Part shown: piece after piece, positions 1 through 6,594 of the stretch
How the letters are laid out: each line of letters opens with the position of its first letter
Numbering within the stretch: the stretch's first letter is position 1
DNA from: Nitrososphaerota archaeon
Lineage (GTDB): Archaea > Thermoproteota > Nitrososphaeria > Nitrososphaerales > Nitrosopumilaceae
NCBI GenBank assembly: GCA_027315065.1
Contig: DAHUYT010000014.1
Location: 239 to 45,407 of the forward strand
Direction: 5' to 3'
Length of the DNA: 45,169 nt
Translations under genes and position numbers: made by a program
Notes under the pieces: generated by a model
The model's input: the letters and a program-made list of their open reading frames with translations, nothing else
Database searches by the model: none
What the model was told of the DNA's origin: nothing

Positions 1-659
1 TGGGCATATGGAGTATAGATTACCAAGTATCCCTTTTCCCTCAATCTCAAACATAGATCCACATCATTAAACGAAAAAGCGAGGTTTTCATCAAACCCGC
101 CAACCTGCTCAAAGAGACTTTTCTTTATCATAAGACAAGCTCCAGTCACAGCACTGCACTCGCGCACAGTATTAACAAGCCCCATGTATCCAGACTCGCC
201 TCTTGGCAGCCCCTCAAATGCATGCGATGTAACACCTCCAACACCAATCAGTACACCGGCATGCTGTATGGTACCATTCAAGTAAAACAGCAAGGCACCA
301 ACTACACCAACATCAGGCCTTACCGAGTGCTCAAGCATCCTTTCAATCCAGTCAGGAGATATCACCTGCGTGTCGTCGTTCAGGAAAACAACATGCTCAC
401 CCCTGGCATATCTTACGGCAAAGTTGTTAATCTTTGCAAAGTTAAACTCTTCATTGTAAAAAAGCACCTTGTGCTCCAGCCCTCCAAGATACTTTCTTGC
501 CTCCTCCCTTCTGCTGTTGTCAACTATGATTATCTCGTAGTTTTTGTAGGACGACTTTGCTATGCTATCAATGCACGGCTTTAGCAGCTTGAGACTGCCC
601 GCAGTAGGAATGATAATGCTGACAAGCGGTTTCTGAGAACTTGGATTCCCGGATGCCAT
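1..659 (-). CDS. Family 2 glycosyltransferase, C-terminus beyond window edge
   Basis: This open frame runs off the left window edge and encodes the first 219 residues of a GT-A fold glycosyltransferase. Such enzymes move a sugar from a nucleotide donor onto a surface glycan or lipid at the cytoplasmic membrane face. Visible features are the N-terminal strand PLVSIIIPT (residues 11-19), YEIIIVDNSR (41-50), the metal/nucleotide-binding NDD motif in VFLNDDTQV (91-99) and the acceptor-side GGFDENLAFSFNDVDL (187-202), typical of rhamnosyltransferase-like GT2 proteins. The ATG at 659 is preceded immediately by an in-frame TAG, so no longer N-terminus is possible. A GT4 enzyme lies 1.7 kb away, so a surface-glycosylation locus may extend left of the window. 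Family call is firm; substrate is unknown. Confidence 0.9.
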   Translation of the reverse strand, partial: MASGNPSSQKPLVSIIIPTAGSLKLLKPCIDSIAKSSYKNYEIIIVDNSRREEARKYLGGLEHKVLFYNEEFNFAKINNFAVRYARGEHVVFLNDDTQVISPDWIERMLEHSVRPDVGVVGALLFYLNGTIQHAGVLIGVGGVTSHAFEGLPRGESGYMGLVNTVRECSAVTGACLMIKKSLFEQVGGFDENLAFSFNDVDLCLRLREKGYLVIYTPYA

Positions 660-900
660 CTAGACTCTTTCCTTGCCTTTCCTAGTTTTATATGGTTCTG
701 CGAAAACGTCTCCTGATATCCACACAGGCAAGCCTCTGGCAAGTGATTCCCAAACTGTCTCCATCATGATATATCGCCAAGGCCATGCAGATATGCCACA
801 AAGTCACTGTGGTCCGGACCCCTTCTTCAAGTGGACCTGGTACAAGGGAGACAACGGTGAACCAAAGATAGAGGTATATCATCTTAATCAGTTAATATAA
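660..900. other. Region between GT2 and TA operon, no convincing gene
   Basis: A plus-strand frame from a TTG at 673 to 900 (75 codons) has a plausible composition (PQSHCGPDPFFKWTWYKGD) but no recognised family, no ATG start and no promoter that I can see. The minus strand holds only short overlapping frames; one, ending beside the GT2 start, contains ESLARGLPVWISGDVFAEPY, which could be decayed coding sequence. I do not call a gene here. Confidence 0.3.
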
Positions 901-929
901 TTCTACCAAATTTGGTAGAACTATATATA
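901..929. promoter_or_regulatory. Perfect 20-bp palindrome abutting a TATA box
   Basis: Bases 901-920 read TTCTACCAAATTTGGTAGAA, a perfect inverted repeat with 10-bp arms. It is followed at once by the TATA-like CTATATATA (921-929), about 26 bp before the ATG at 952. That spacing fits a leaderless transcript starting at the ATG. A dimer bound to the palindrome would cover the BRE/TATA region. The simplest reading is an operator for the wHTH antitoxin encoded by the first gene. Confidence 0.7.
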
Positions 930-951
930 CATCTTTGTACCATTATACAAC

Positions 952-1632
952 ATGGATATCCAGACGCCATCGATAACAGAGGCAAGAGACGGGCTAGCAT
1001 TTGCCCAGGCGCTGCCGCCAAAGATAGTATACAGCGTAAAAAATGACGCGGTTCCGATTGCCGGCTCGGAGCAGACTGCATACAGGAGGCTGCGCCTGCT
1101 AAGATCGCTTGGCCTTGCCAGTTTCAGAAACGGCCTTTTTAATATAAACAGGGAAGCGGCAATGCAGCCGCTCTTTGTAGTGGCAAAACTTTTTCCTTCA
1201 TTGATATCATTGAGACAAGCGCGACGGTTCGGCAAATTTTACAATGACTCTGACATCAGGTATGCCAGAAATTCAATGAGAGGTGCAATCGTAACTTTGG
1301 ACTTTGATGCGTGGGATCTCACAGGCTTCCAGACGCCGTCAGATCTGTACCTATACGTGGACGATGTAGCAAAGTCTGCCAAGCTGCTCAGAGACCGCGG
1401 CTTTAGCGAGGGAAGGAAGGGCCGCGTGGTACTTCTTCCAAAAAGAGGCGATTTTACAGACAAGGTAAACAGAACTTATCTTGACTGTATTGCAAGGGGT
1501 GGCAGGAGCATCTACGATGCAATAGCAATAGAGCTGCTATACCACGACAGGATACCGGTAAAGGGCAACTTTCCCGTTGAATATATTTTAAAGGTACAGC
1601 AGGAGATGGACCAAAGCAGGTTTAAGGATTGA
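952..1632 (+). CDS. AbiEi-like winged-helix antitoxin/autoregulator
   Basis: A 226-residue protein directly upstream of, and overlapping by 4 nt, a nucleotidyltransferase gene. The N-terminal third looks like a winged helix (IAGSEQTAYRRLRLLRSLGLASFRNGLFNINRE, seen as QTAYRRLRLLRSLGLASF then a basic wing). The rest is an uncharacterised alpha/beta region. Gene order, overlap and HTH content match type IV TA operons of the AbiE kind, where AbiEi represses the operon and neutralises the AbiEii toxin. The palindrome at 901-920 is the likely binding site. ATG 952 is supported by TATA spacing. Similarity to AbiEi is by architecture; I cannot align it to a specific family from memory. It could also be a plain transcriptional regulator of the second gene. 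Confidence 0.65.
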   Translation: MDIQTPSITEARDGLAFAQALPPKIVYSVKNDAVPIAGSEQTAYRRLRLLRSLGLASFRNGLFNINREAAMQPLFVVAKLFPSLISLRQARRFGKFYNDSDIRYARNSMRGAIVTLDFDAWDLTGFQTPSDLYLYVDDVAKSAKLLRDRGFSEGRKGRVVLLPKRGDFTDKVNRTYLDCIARGGRSIYDAIAIELLYHDRIPVKGNFPVEYILKVQQEMDQSRFKD

Positions 1633-2141
1633 AGCAGCTGGCGCGCGAGGCCCTTCTTGTCACACAGGACTTGGGCCGTGTCATTTTCATAGGAGCTATA
1701 GCAAGATATTTTCACACCAATGTATACAGAGAGTCCAAAGATCTGGACTTTGTCGTAGAAAAACCGGTCTCAAAAAAAGCATTAAACGATAAGGGGTACA
1801 ACCAATTTGAGAGAAACGGCAAGCTCGAATGGTTTTCTCCCCGAGGAATCAAGCTTGACATCTACTCAAGGGATGTAAGCGGCATTCCAGTCAGGAAAAT
1901 AATTGACACCGCGATAGAGTTTCCTGCAGGCAGGAGCAAGGAAAGGATACTGGTCATGAGTCTAGAGTCGCTCATAGTGGCAAAACACCGGGCTCAAAGG
2001 GCAGGCGATGTAGAGGATCTACACATCATAGCGAACACAAAGTCTAGGGATATACGGTGGGACCTTCTGAGGACCTTCACAAAAAGCAAGCACGAGTATG
2101 ATTCCATTAGGACCGCCATTGGATATTTGTCAAGAGCGTGA
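1629..2141 (+). CDS. AbiEii-like nucleotidyltransferase toxin
   Basis: A 170-residue nucleotidyltransferase-fold protein. The glycine-rich turn is FIGAIARYFHTN (20-31) and the metal-binding acidic pair is in ESKDLDFVVEK (D38, D40), the pattern of the AbiEii/DUF1814-like branch of the DNA polymerase beta superfamily. LESLIVAKHRAQRAGDVEDLHII near the C-terminus matches the conserved lysine/arginine plus D-x-x-D-L helix of this group. The family transfers nucleotides to RNA or protein targets and can arrest growth. Translation probably starts at the TTG at 1629, which overlaps the stop of the upstream gene (TTGA), consistent with translational coupling. It is shorter than classical AbiEii (about 300 residues), so this is a minimal version. 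Confidence 0.75.
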   Translation: MKQLAREALLVTQDLGRVIFIGAIARYFHTNVYRESKDLDFVVEKPVSKKALNDKGYNQFERNGKLEWFSPRGIKLDIYSRDVSGIPVRKIIDTAIEFPAGRSKERILVMSLESLIVAKHRAQRAGDVEDLHIIANTKSRDIRWDLLRTFTKSKHEYDSIRTAIGYLSRA

Positions 2142-2390
2142 TATCTTTACGGGTATGAATTTAGGTATCTAGGAAGAAAGGAAGAGAGGCTGTGCCTGAA
2201 AAAATTTATGAGATGAGGATAGAACAACTCGTATCAGCATCCTATACCGAAAAAACTGCATCAGGTTTGTCAAGAGACTGAGGCGTGAGAAGCAGCGCCT
2301 CGCTCACAATTCTCATCCCTGCCCCTCCCGCCAAACCGGAGACTGGTCATACTTCGAAAGGTTCTAGAATGATATGCATTTAGCAACCTC

Positions 2391-3560
2391 ATGAACATCC
2401 TGCTCCTAAGCCAGTTCTTCTCGACAACGAGGGGAGGCGGAGAGTACGTCTTCAGCGTGATGGCAAGAAAACTTGCGGAAAATGGCCACAGGGTTTTTGT
2501 CATCACAAACAAGATTGAGGGCGAAGACTATCAAGATATAGATAACATCAATGTAATCTTTGTACCTCCCGTATTACAATACAAGGGAGGGCTTCCCCCA
2601 AGGTTCTCAGACAACATTAGATATTCCATCAATACTATAAGAGTAGGCCTCAAAACAATAAAACAAGAAAAGATTGACATTATACACTCAAACAATTTTG
2701 CACCAGCCCTTACAGGTTCCATATTATCAAGCCTCACATCAAAGCCACACATCACAACAGTCCACGACATATTCTCGCTTTGCGGTAAAAACTATTGGAA
2801 AAAATGGGGGCAGCAAAGCGACGTATCAAGAATGAATATCTTGCTTGCTCCATTCTTTGAGAAACTGATGATAAAGCTACGATACGATTGCATACATACC
2901 GTAAGCGAGGCCACAAGGGATGACCTCCTAAAGTTTGGCGCAAAAAAACCCATACATGTAATCCACAATTCCATTGAATCAAATCAAGCAAGCAATGCAA
3001 CACCAAACCCCCTGCAGTTTGTATATGTTGGAAGGCTTGTCTTTTACAAGAACCTAGAAGTAGCAATAAAGGCAATAGATTTAGCAAGAAAGACAGAGCC
3101 TGAAATCAGGCTTGTAATAGTTGGAGACGGCCCCCACAGAAAGACCCTAGAGAACATGGTCAAAAAGCTAGGCTTGGAAAAAAACATCGAGTTCAAGGGA
3201 TATGTAACACCAGAGGAAAAATCAAAAATTATCGCAGAGTCAAGAGCGCTTGTATTTCCAAGCTTGTGCGAGGGCTTTGGACTTGTAATACTGGAATCAT
3301 ATGAACAGAAAAGGCCGGTACTGGTATCTGACATCAGGCCCATGTCTGATATTGTAACTCATGAAGGTAACGGCTTTGTCATAGATCCCCATGACGAGAA
3401 CCAGTGGGCAAAATACATTCTTAGTATGATAAAAAATCCCCAAGAGGCGTCTGCAATGGGTAATAATGGAAACAAGACGCTGACTGCATTGTACGGCCAG
3501 GAATCAATGTACCAAAAGGTTGTCAGGATGTACGATCTAGTACGGCAAAAAACTGGTTGA
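2391..3560 (+). CDS. Family 4 glycosyltransferase
   Basis: A 389-residue GT-B retaining glycosyltransferase, full length for the family. The N-terminal acceptor domain begins MNILLLSQFFSTTRGGGEYV, with the glycine-rich loop near residue 14. The C-terminal donor domain starts at about FVYVGRLVFYKNLEVAIKAI and contains LVIVGDGPHRKTLE and the EX7E motif in CEGFGLVILESYEQ, which binds the nucleotide-sugar. It acts at the inner membrane face on glycolipids, exopolysaccharide or S-layer glycans. It is monocistronic as far as seen; the ATG at 2391 begins a canonical Rossmann strand, so the start is secure. Donor and acceptor cannot be deduced. Confidence 0.93.
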   Translation: MNILLLSQFFSTTRGGGEYVFSVMARKLAENGHRVFVITNKIEGEDYQDIDNINVIFVPPVLQYKGGLPPRFSDNIRYSINTIRVGLKTIKQEKIDIIHSNNFAPALTGSILSSLTSKPHITTVHDIFSLCGKNYWKKWGQQSDVSRMNILLAPFFEKLMIKLRYDCIHTVSEATRDDLLKFGAKKPIHVIHNSIESNQASNATPNPLQFVYVGRLVFYKNLEVAIKAIDLARKTEPEIRLVIVGDGPHRKTLENMVKKLGLEKNIEFKGYVTPEEKSKIIAESRALVFPSLCEGFGLVILESYEQKRPVLVSDIRPMSDIVTHEGNGFVIDPHDENQWAKYILSMIKNPQEASAMGNNGNKTLTALYGQESMYQKVVRMYDLVRQKTG

Positions 3561-3648
3561 TTCACTCTGGTCTTCATCAGTGCACCGCCCACAAATTTTA
3601 CAAGAAATTTCACTATCAAGTTAACTTGGTCTTGACTTTGGCCAGTAT

Positions 3649-4002
3649 TTATTCTGCCCATAGTATAGAGTCTTGGGCATCGTTGGCATCCATCAGATCA
3701 GGCTGGTATTCCGAGGCATTCTTTTTGTCCATCAGATTGGTAAACTGTTTTCGCATGTCTTCATATTCCCTAGGAGAGAGTATTCCCTGAACAATCAAGA
3801 GTGATTCGTTGTGGTCATCTGATCCGCGTTTGCCTTTAAACGAACAGGTTAACGCATCAAGTGTACTTGTTCCACAATGGACCGCATTTGCCACTGTGCT
3901 GTTATACAAGTTATTTTTTAGCGAGCCTTTGGCTGTTTTGAGAAACTCCTCTGCTTTTATGATATAGTTCGGCCCTTTTGACGAGTCTACCGATCGTGCC
4001 AT
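3649..4002 (-). CDS. HEPN-domain protein, probable RNase toxin
   Basis: A 117-residue all-helical protein of the HEPN superfamily. Characteristic features are the helix IIKAEEFLKTAKGSLKNNLYNSTVANAVHCG, the STLDALT turn, and the RX4H catalytic motif KRGSDDH (R59, H64) found in HEPN ribonucleases. The tail (NLMDKKNASEYQPDLMDANDAQ) has the usual aromatic-Pro pattern of these proteins. Such proteins cut RNA and are usually paired with a nucleotidyltransferase. Here the gene before it on the same strand survives only as a fragment: its stop codon TAG directly abuts this ATG (4003-4005). The partner therefore seems lost or replaced by the adjoining inserted element. Confidence 0.8.
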   Translation of the reverse strand: MARSVDSSKGPNYIIKAEEFLKTAKGSLKNNLYNSTVANAVHCGTSTLDALTCSFKGKRGSDDHNESLLIVQGILSPREYEDMRKQFTNLMDKKNASEYQPDLMDANDAQDSILWAE

Positions 4003-4147
4003 CTATGAAACTCCTAACTTTTTGTCACATACTAGAATGTGGTTTTCAATGATTGACTGTACCAGAGATCGTCTGATATGTGCCATATTGTAGGCACGCT
4101 CTTCTTGTATTTTTTCACAATATAATGGAGAGTTCGTGATCAAGATC
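4003..4147 (-). pseudogene. C-terminal fragment of a gene cut by the inserted element
   Basis: Reading left from the 63-bp repeat, an open frame gives NSPLYCEKIQEERAYNM, then AHIRRSLVQSIIENHILV, then CDKKLGVS and a TAG that touches the HEPN start codon. The composition is protein-like and the frame stays open until it enters the direct repeat, where no start is available. I take it as the tail of the HEPN partner gene, truncated when the neighbouring element arrived. No family can be assigned from about 45 residues. Confidence 0.5.
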
Positions 4148-4191
4148 TGTTTCTATTCATAAAGTTAGGCAGAATTGTTAATTTTGGGATA
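4129..4191 (+). repeat. 63-bp direct repeat, left copy
   Basis: Identical over 63 bp to 5630-5692. It begins AGAGTTCGTGATCAAG and ends AATTTTGGGATA. Weaker similarity continues about 10 bp outward (CAATATAATG here, CAACATAATG in the right copy). It lies immediately upstream of the promoter of the gene at 4224. Confidence 0.95.
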
Positions 4192-4223
4192 GGCTCTAAA
4201 TAGCCAAATTGGTGGGAATTATT

Positions 4224-5216
4224 ATGGTTTCCTCATATGATCTCTTTACCGAAATTGTCAGGTGTGCTTTTCTAGGAGGAAACCAGATAATTGACTCCAG
4301 GACACACATGCTAGAGCCTACGTTGCTGAGGAAATACGATCTATTAAGAAAGTCGCCTGAATTTGGCTCAAAAACAGGTATGAATTATCTTTTTTCCAAT
4401 TTATCATCTGATTTTACAACAACTGCGAAAAGTGAACTTTACAGAAAAGCAGGAGGTTGGATAGACAAGAGTTACGATGAGAGAAAAGTCAAACAGTTCC
4501 AAATTGATAAAGATATTTTTCTTGTACCAATACTGAGTAAGCCTGCGGTTGGAATCGACACGAGTAGTAACGATGAGGATACTTTTGTCTGCTTTGCTTT
4601 TTTTGATAATTATAAAGCGGCATATCATTATTTTGAAAAGTTTCTAAAAATTCCAAAAACCAAAACCTCAAGACCAGAATTCAAGTGGAATAAACTCGGT
4701 CCAGAGTGTAGAGATCTATTAGATCAAAATCTAGAGTACATACTTGGTATGTCGTGCGAGTTTGTTCTAATCCTGAAAACCAACGCACTTAAGAAACCTG
4801 AAGAGAAACCTGTCGATATTTTCATAAAGCTTATTGAAGGATGTTTCTCTAACTACGAATACAAGTTAGAATCCCGCCTTAAATTAAGAAGTAAAATCTT
4901 CAAACTGTCTAATGACGTACCAATACATTGTGATGCAGATTTTTCACCCTTGACGCCAGATAAGATAGTCAAACAATTTGTGAAAATATTAGCATCTGAA
5001 AATGAGCATACACCGTTACACGCAGAAAAAGACTCACATGAATCAGAACCTATTCAAGTTACCGATATTCTCTGTGGCATATTAAAAGAGTGTATTCTGA
5101 ATAGAAAACGTGATAGTTTGGTTTCTTGGGAATTTCACAATAAACTAAAAAGCAAAACTAAAGAACGTCGTGCTAAGTGTTATTATTGGGAAAGAAGAGA
5201 GATTTCCTCAAGTTAA
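4224..5216 (+). CDS. Unknown protein of the inserted element
   Basis: A 330-residue soluble protein with no family I can name. The ATG at 4224 is preferred over a TTG at 4209 because the TATA-like CTAAATAG (about 4196-4203) sits some 25 bp upstream, fitting a leaderless transcript. Visible features are an acidic stretch GIDTSSNDEDTFVCFAFFDN near residue 115, a basic helical region, PIHCDADFSPLTPDKIVKQF near residue 235, and a strongly basic C-terminus (KLKSKTKERRAKCYYWERRE), which suggests nucleic-acid binding. The spaced acidic residues and length loosely recall DUF3800-type RNase-H-like proteins, a weak hypothesis only. It is A+T-rich compared with neighbours, which suggests transfer. It is the only gene in the element and lies just upstream of the structured tandem repeats. 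Confidence 0.6.
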   Translation: MVSSYDLFTEIVRCAFLGGNQIIDSRTHMLEPTLLRKYDLLRKSPEFGSKTGMNYLFSNLSSDFTTTAKSELYRKAGGWIDKSYDERKVKQFQIDKDIFLVPILSKPAVGIDTSSNDEDTFVCFAFFDNYKAAYHYFEKFLKIPKTKTSRPEFKWNKLGPECRDLLDQNLEYILGMSCEFVLILKTNALKKPEEKPVDIFIKLIEGCFSNYEYKLESRLKLRSKIFKLSNDVPIHCDADFSPLTPDKIVKQFVKILASENEHTPLHAEKDSHESEPIQVTDILCGILKECILNRKRDSLVSWEFHNKLKSKTKERRAKCYYWERREISSS

Positions 5217-5232
5217 ATTCAATTAGACAAAA

Positions 5233-5312
5233 AGGCGAGGTTTACCGTGTGTCTATTTGCGCAGACGTTACTGCCTATGGCAATCCCGTGACCTGCTGGG
5301 CAAACATCGCCT
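5233..5312. ncRNA. Structured repeat unit 1: conserved core in a paired stem
   Basis: A 59-bp core (5245-5303) identical to 5396-5454 sits inside an inverted repeat. The left arm AGGCGAGGTTTACC (5233-5246) pairs with the right arm GGCAAACATCGCCT (5299-5312) with two mismatches. Inside the core, GTCT/AGAC, TGCC-TAT-GGCA and GTTAC/GTGAC (with a wobble) can form further helices. The outer arm differs in sequence from unit 2 but pairs equally, the signature of a structure kept by selection. Strand and function are unknown; a transcribed RNA is more likely than a DNA cruciform, but both are possible. Confidence 0.5.
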
Positions 5313-5335
5313 GTTATACATATAGTAAAGATACG

Positions 5336-5367
5336 ATATAAACTAGTATCTGGTATTTTTTCCAGAT
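5336..5367. repeat. Unit 1 tail: shared 20-mer with ATCTGG/CCAGAT hairpin
   Basis: ATATAAACTAGTATCTGGTA (5336-5355) matches 5483-5502 at 19 of 20 positions. It runs into an inverted repeat ATCTGG (5348-5353) / CCAGAT (5362-5367) whose 8-nt loop is mostly T. It could be a TATA element with an operator, or a terminator-like hairpin closing unit 1. Confidence 0.5.
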
Positions 5368-5388
5368 CTTCATGAGAGAATGTGAAAA

Positions 5389-5458
5389 GCTGTTGCCGTG
5401 TGTCTATTTGCGCAGACGTTACTGCCTATGGCAATCCCGTGACCTGCTGGGCAACAGC
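5389..5458. ncRNA. Structured repeat unit 2: same core, different paired stem
   Basis: The core 5396-5454 is identical to unit 1 over 59 bp. Its closing stem is GCTGTTGCC (5389-5397) with GGCAACAGC (5450-5458), nine perfect pairs. Outside the innermost CC/GG pairs, the stem bases differ from unit 1 on both sides, so the change is compensatory. Unit spacing is 151 bp. The core does not match hammerhead, HDV, twister or cobalamin signatures that I know. Short peptides such as CVYLRRRYCLWQSRDLLGN can be read through the core in one frame, but the flanks do not keep a common frame. Confidence 0.5.
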
Positions 5459-5482
5459 CAGGTGTTCATACCTTGATGAAAC

Positions 5483-5515
5483 ATATAAAATAGTATCTGG
5501 TAGAACTACCAGATA
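5483..5515. repeat. Unit 2 tail: shared 20-mer with TATCTGGTA hairpin
   Basis: The counterpart of the unit 1 tail. Here the inverted repeat is longer and perfect: TATCTGGTA (5494-5502), loop GAAC, TACCAGATA (5507-5515). The loop and arm length differ from unit 1 while ATCTGG/CCAGAT is kept, again favouring a conserved hairpin or operator. Confidence 0.5.
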
Positions 5516-5629
5516 GAGAAATCCACTAGGCTGCATTCCAGAATAGAACTCCCATTTCTGGATTTATAGATTATTGTTCATCTCGCTTTCTTAAAAAGAT
5601 TGAATTCTAACAATTCAACATAATGACTA

Positions 5630-5692
5630 AGAGTTCGTGATCAAGATCTGTTTCTATTCATAAAGTTAGGCAGAATTGTTAATTTTGGGATA
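5630..5692 (+). repeat. 63-bp direct repeat, right copy
   Basis: Identical to 4129-4191. Its outer end (5692/5693) coincides with the point where the HEPN reading frame to the right loses similarity to its family, marking the element boundary. A perfect 7-bp hairpin (TTGAATT/AATTCAA, 5600-5618) lies just inside. Confidence 0.95.
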
Positions 5693-5798
5693 CAAGTCCA
5701 GTTTCTACTGCTCGAAATATCTCTTCTGCAGCAGGAAAAAGGCGCTTATTTTGAAAATTGTTCTGTGCAGACTGTAGATACTCTTCGGATTTCTTCAT
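5693..5798 (-). pseudogene. HEPN gene truncated by the inserted element
   Basis: From ATG 5798 the frame reads MKKSEEYLQSAQNNFQNKR and then LFPAAEEIFRAVETGL, the typical N-terminus of a HEPN protein that accompanies MNT nucleotidyltransferases. After residue 35 it enters the 63-bp repeat and stops within four codons. The start lies 7 nt past the stop of the nucleotidyltransferase frame (5806-5808), with a GGTGGAG ribosome-binding-like sequence. The pair once formed a HEPN/MNT operon; the HEPN half has now lost its catalytic region. Confidence 0.75.
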
Positions 5799-5805
5799 GC
5801 TCCAC

Positions 5806-6417
5806 CTAACTAAATCTTCTCGGCTTTTCACCATACAAAACCTCTCCGTTTGCATGAATCCCTATTATCAAAGGATCGTTTTCTAGTCTCTGCAAGTATT
5901 CTTTGACAGACATGACTATTGGATAAATCACAATACCATAACCTACGCTTATTTTCATGGTGACAAAGTCAAGAAGATCTTTTTTTATTACTTCATTGTT
6001 ATCTTGTGAAAGTACGAGTATGTCTATATCGCTTGGTTCCCTTACAATGTTGCTTCTCATCCTGCCTTTTGCCAGACTGCCAAACAGTATAACCGCTTTT
6101 ACCCTGTGATTTTTTACTGTGCGTCTGATCACCTTGCGTGCTATCTCTATGTAGACGCTTTTCAGGTCCTTAAACAGAGTCTTCAGAGATTTGTAAAGAA
6201 AATGACTACGGTTTATCTGATACACCTTAGCCTTGCCAACTCTGCATTGTAACTAATCCAGAGTTGACTAGATCCCCATCTGTCTGTTCATCTCCGAGAC
6301 CGAAGAGCCTGCATCTTTAGCCAGCTCCATCTCAAGAATTTTTCTGTCTGGCTTTTCGATTAACACCGATAAAGCATTAACCTTTGTTTTGTTGTCTAAT
6401 ATTCTATCCAAATACAT
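5806..6417 (-). pseudogene. wHTH-nucleotidyltransferase fusion with internal frame damage
   Basis: Two pieces in the same frame form one ancestral protein. The piece from ATG 6417 encodes the first half of a winged helix (MYLDRILDNKTKVNALSVL...MNRQM). The piece ending at 5806 encodes YQINRSHFLYKS and an MNT domain with GSLAKGRMRSN and PSDIDILV (metal Asp pair). Between them the shared frame holds two TAG codons (6268-6270 and about 6256). In a shifted frame the same bases read DLVNSGLVTMQ, exactly the missing recognition-helix/wing segment, followed by RVGKAKVYQINRS back in the original frame. Thus a one-base loss in a G run near 6274 and a one-base gain near 6245 offset each other. A 139-codon nucleotidyltransferase could still start at GTG 6225. 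Its HEPN partner is also broken. Confidence 0.75.
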
Positions 6418-6430
6418 TGTCAAACACTTT

Positions 6431-6466
6431 TTTCGGTTTTCCGAAATACATTTCTGTTTTCCGAAA
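6431..6466. promoter_or_regulatory. Tandem palindromic operators, 20-bp period
   Basis: TTTCGGTTTTCCGAAA (6431-6446) is an inverted repeat with 6-bp arms. A second copy, TTTCTGTTTTCCGAAA (6451-6466), differs by one base. Centres are 20 bp apart, about two DNA turns, so two dimers would bind the same face. They lie 13 bp upstream of the ATG of the wHTH-nucleotidyltransferase gene and probably mediate autoregulation. Confidence 0.65.
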
Positions 6467-6594
6467 ATAAATACAATCTGCTTCAAGGCCCTGCGTAAAA
6501 GGATTTGCCATGCAAGAACACACAAACACAATCTAGATGGGAGAACCAAGAGCAGACCAAAGTGTTCTCCAAGACATAAAGCGACTAGATAAGA

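Larger units (their letters stand above)
4129..5692. mobile_element. 1.56-kb inserted element bounded by 63-bp direct repeats
   Basis: Two identical 63-bp sequences (4129-4191 and 5630-5692) enclose one unknown gene and a non-coding block with two tandem structured repeats. Both outer flanks hold broken genes: a C-terminal fragment on the left (4003-4147) and a HEPN gene on the right cut after 33 codons exactly at the repeat edge (5693). Short hairpins lie just inside each repeat: GGCT/AGCC at 4192-4205 and TTGAATT/AATTCAA at 5600-5618. No transposase or integrase motif is visible in the gene. It could be a mobilised cassette, an att-flanked mini-element, or a rearrangement between two copies of a dispersed repeat. 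Confidence 0.6.

Noticed and set aside
5233-5458. The two 59-bp repeats as a CRISPR array or as integron attC sites.
   Set aside because: Only two copies, a 92-bp gap with no spacer-like regularity, no cas genes and no integrase. The repeat length is outside usual CRISPR repeats, and attC core triplets are not evident.
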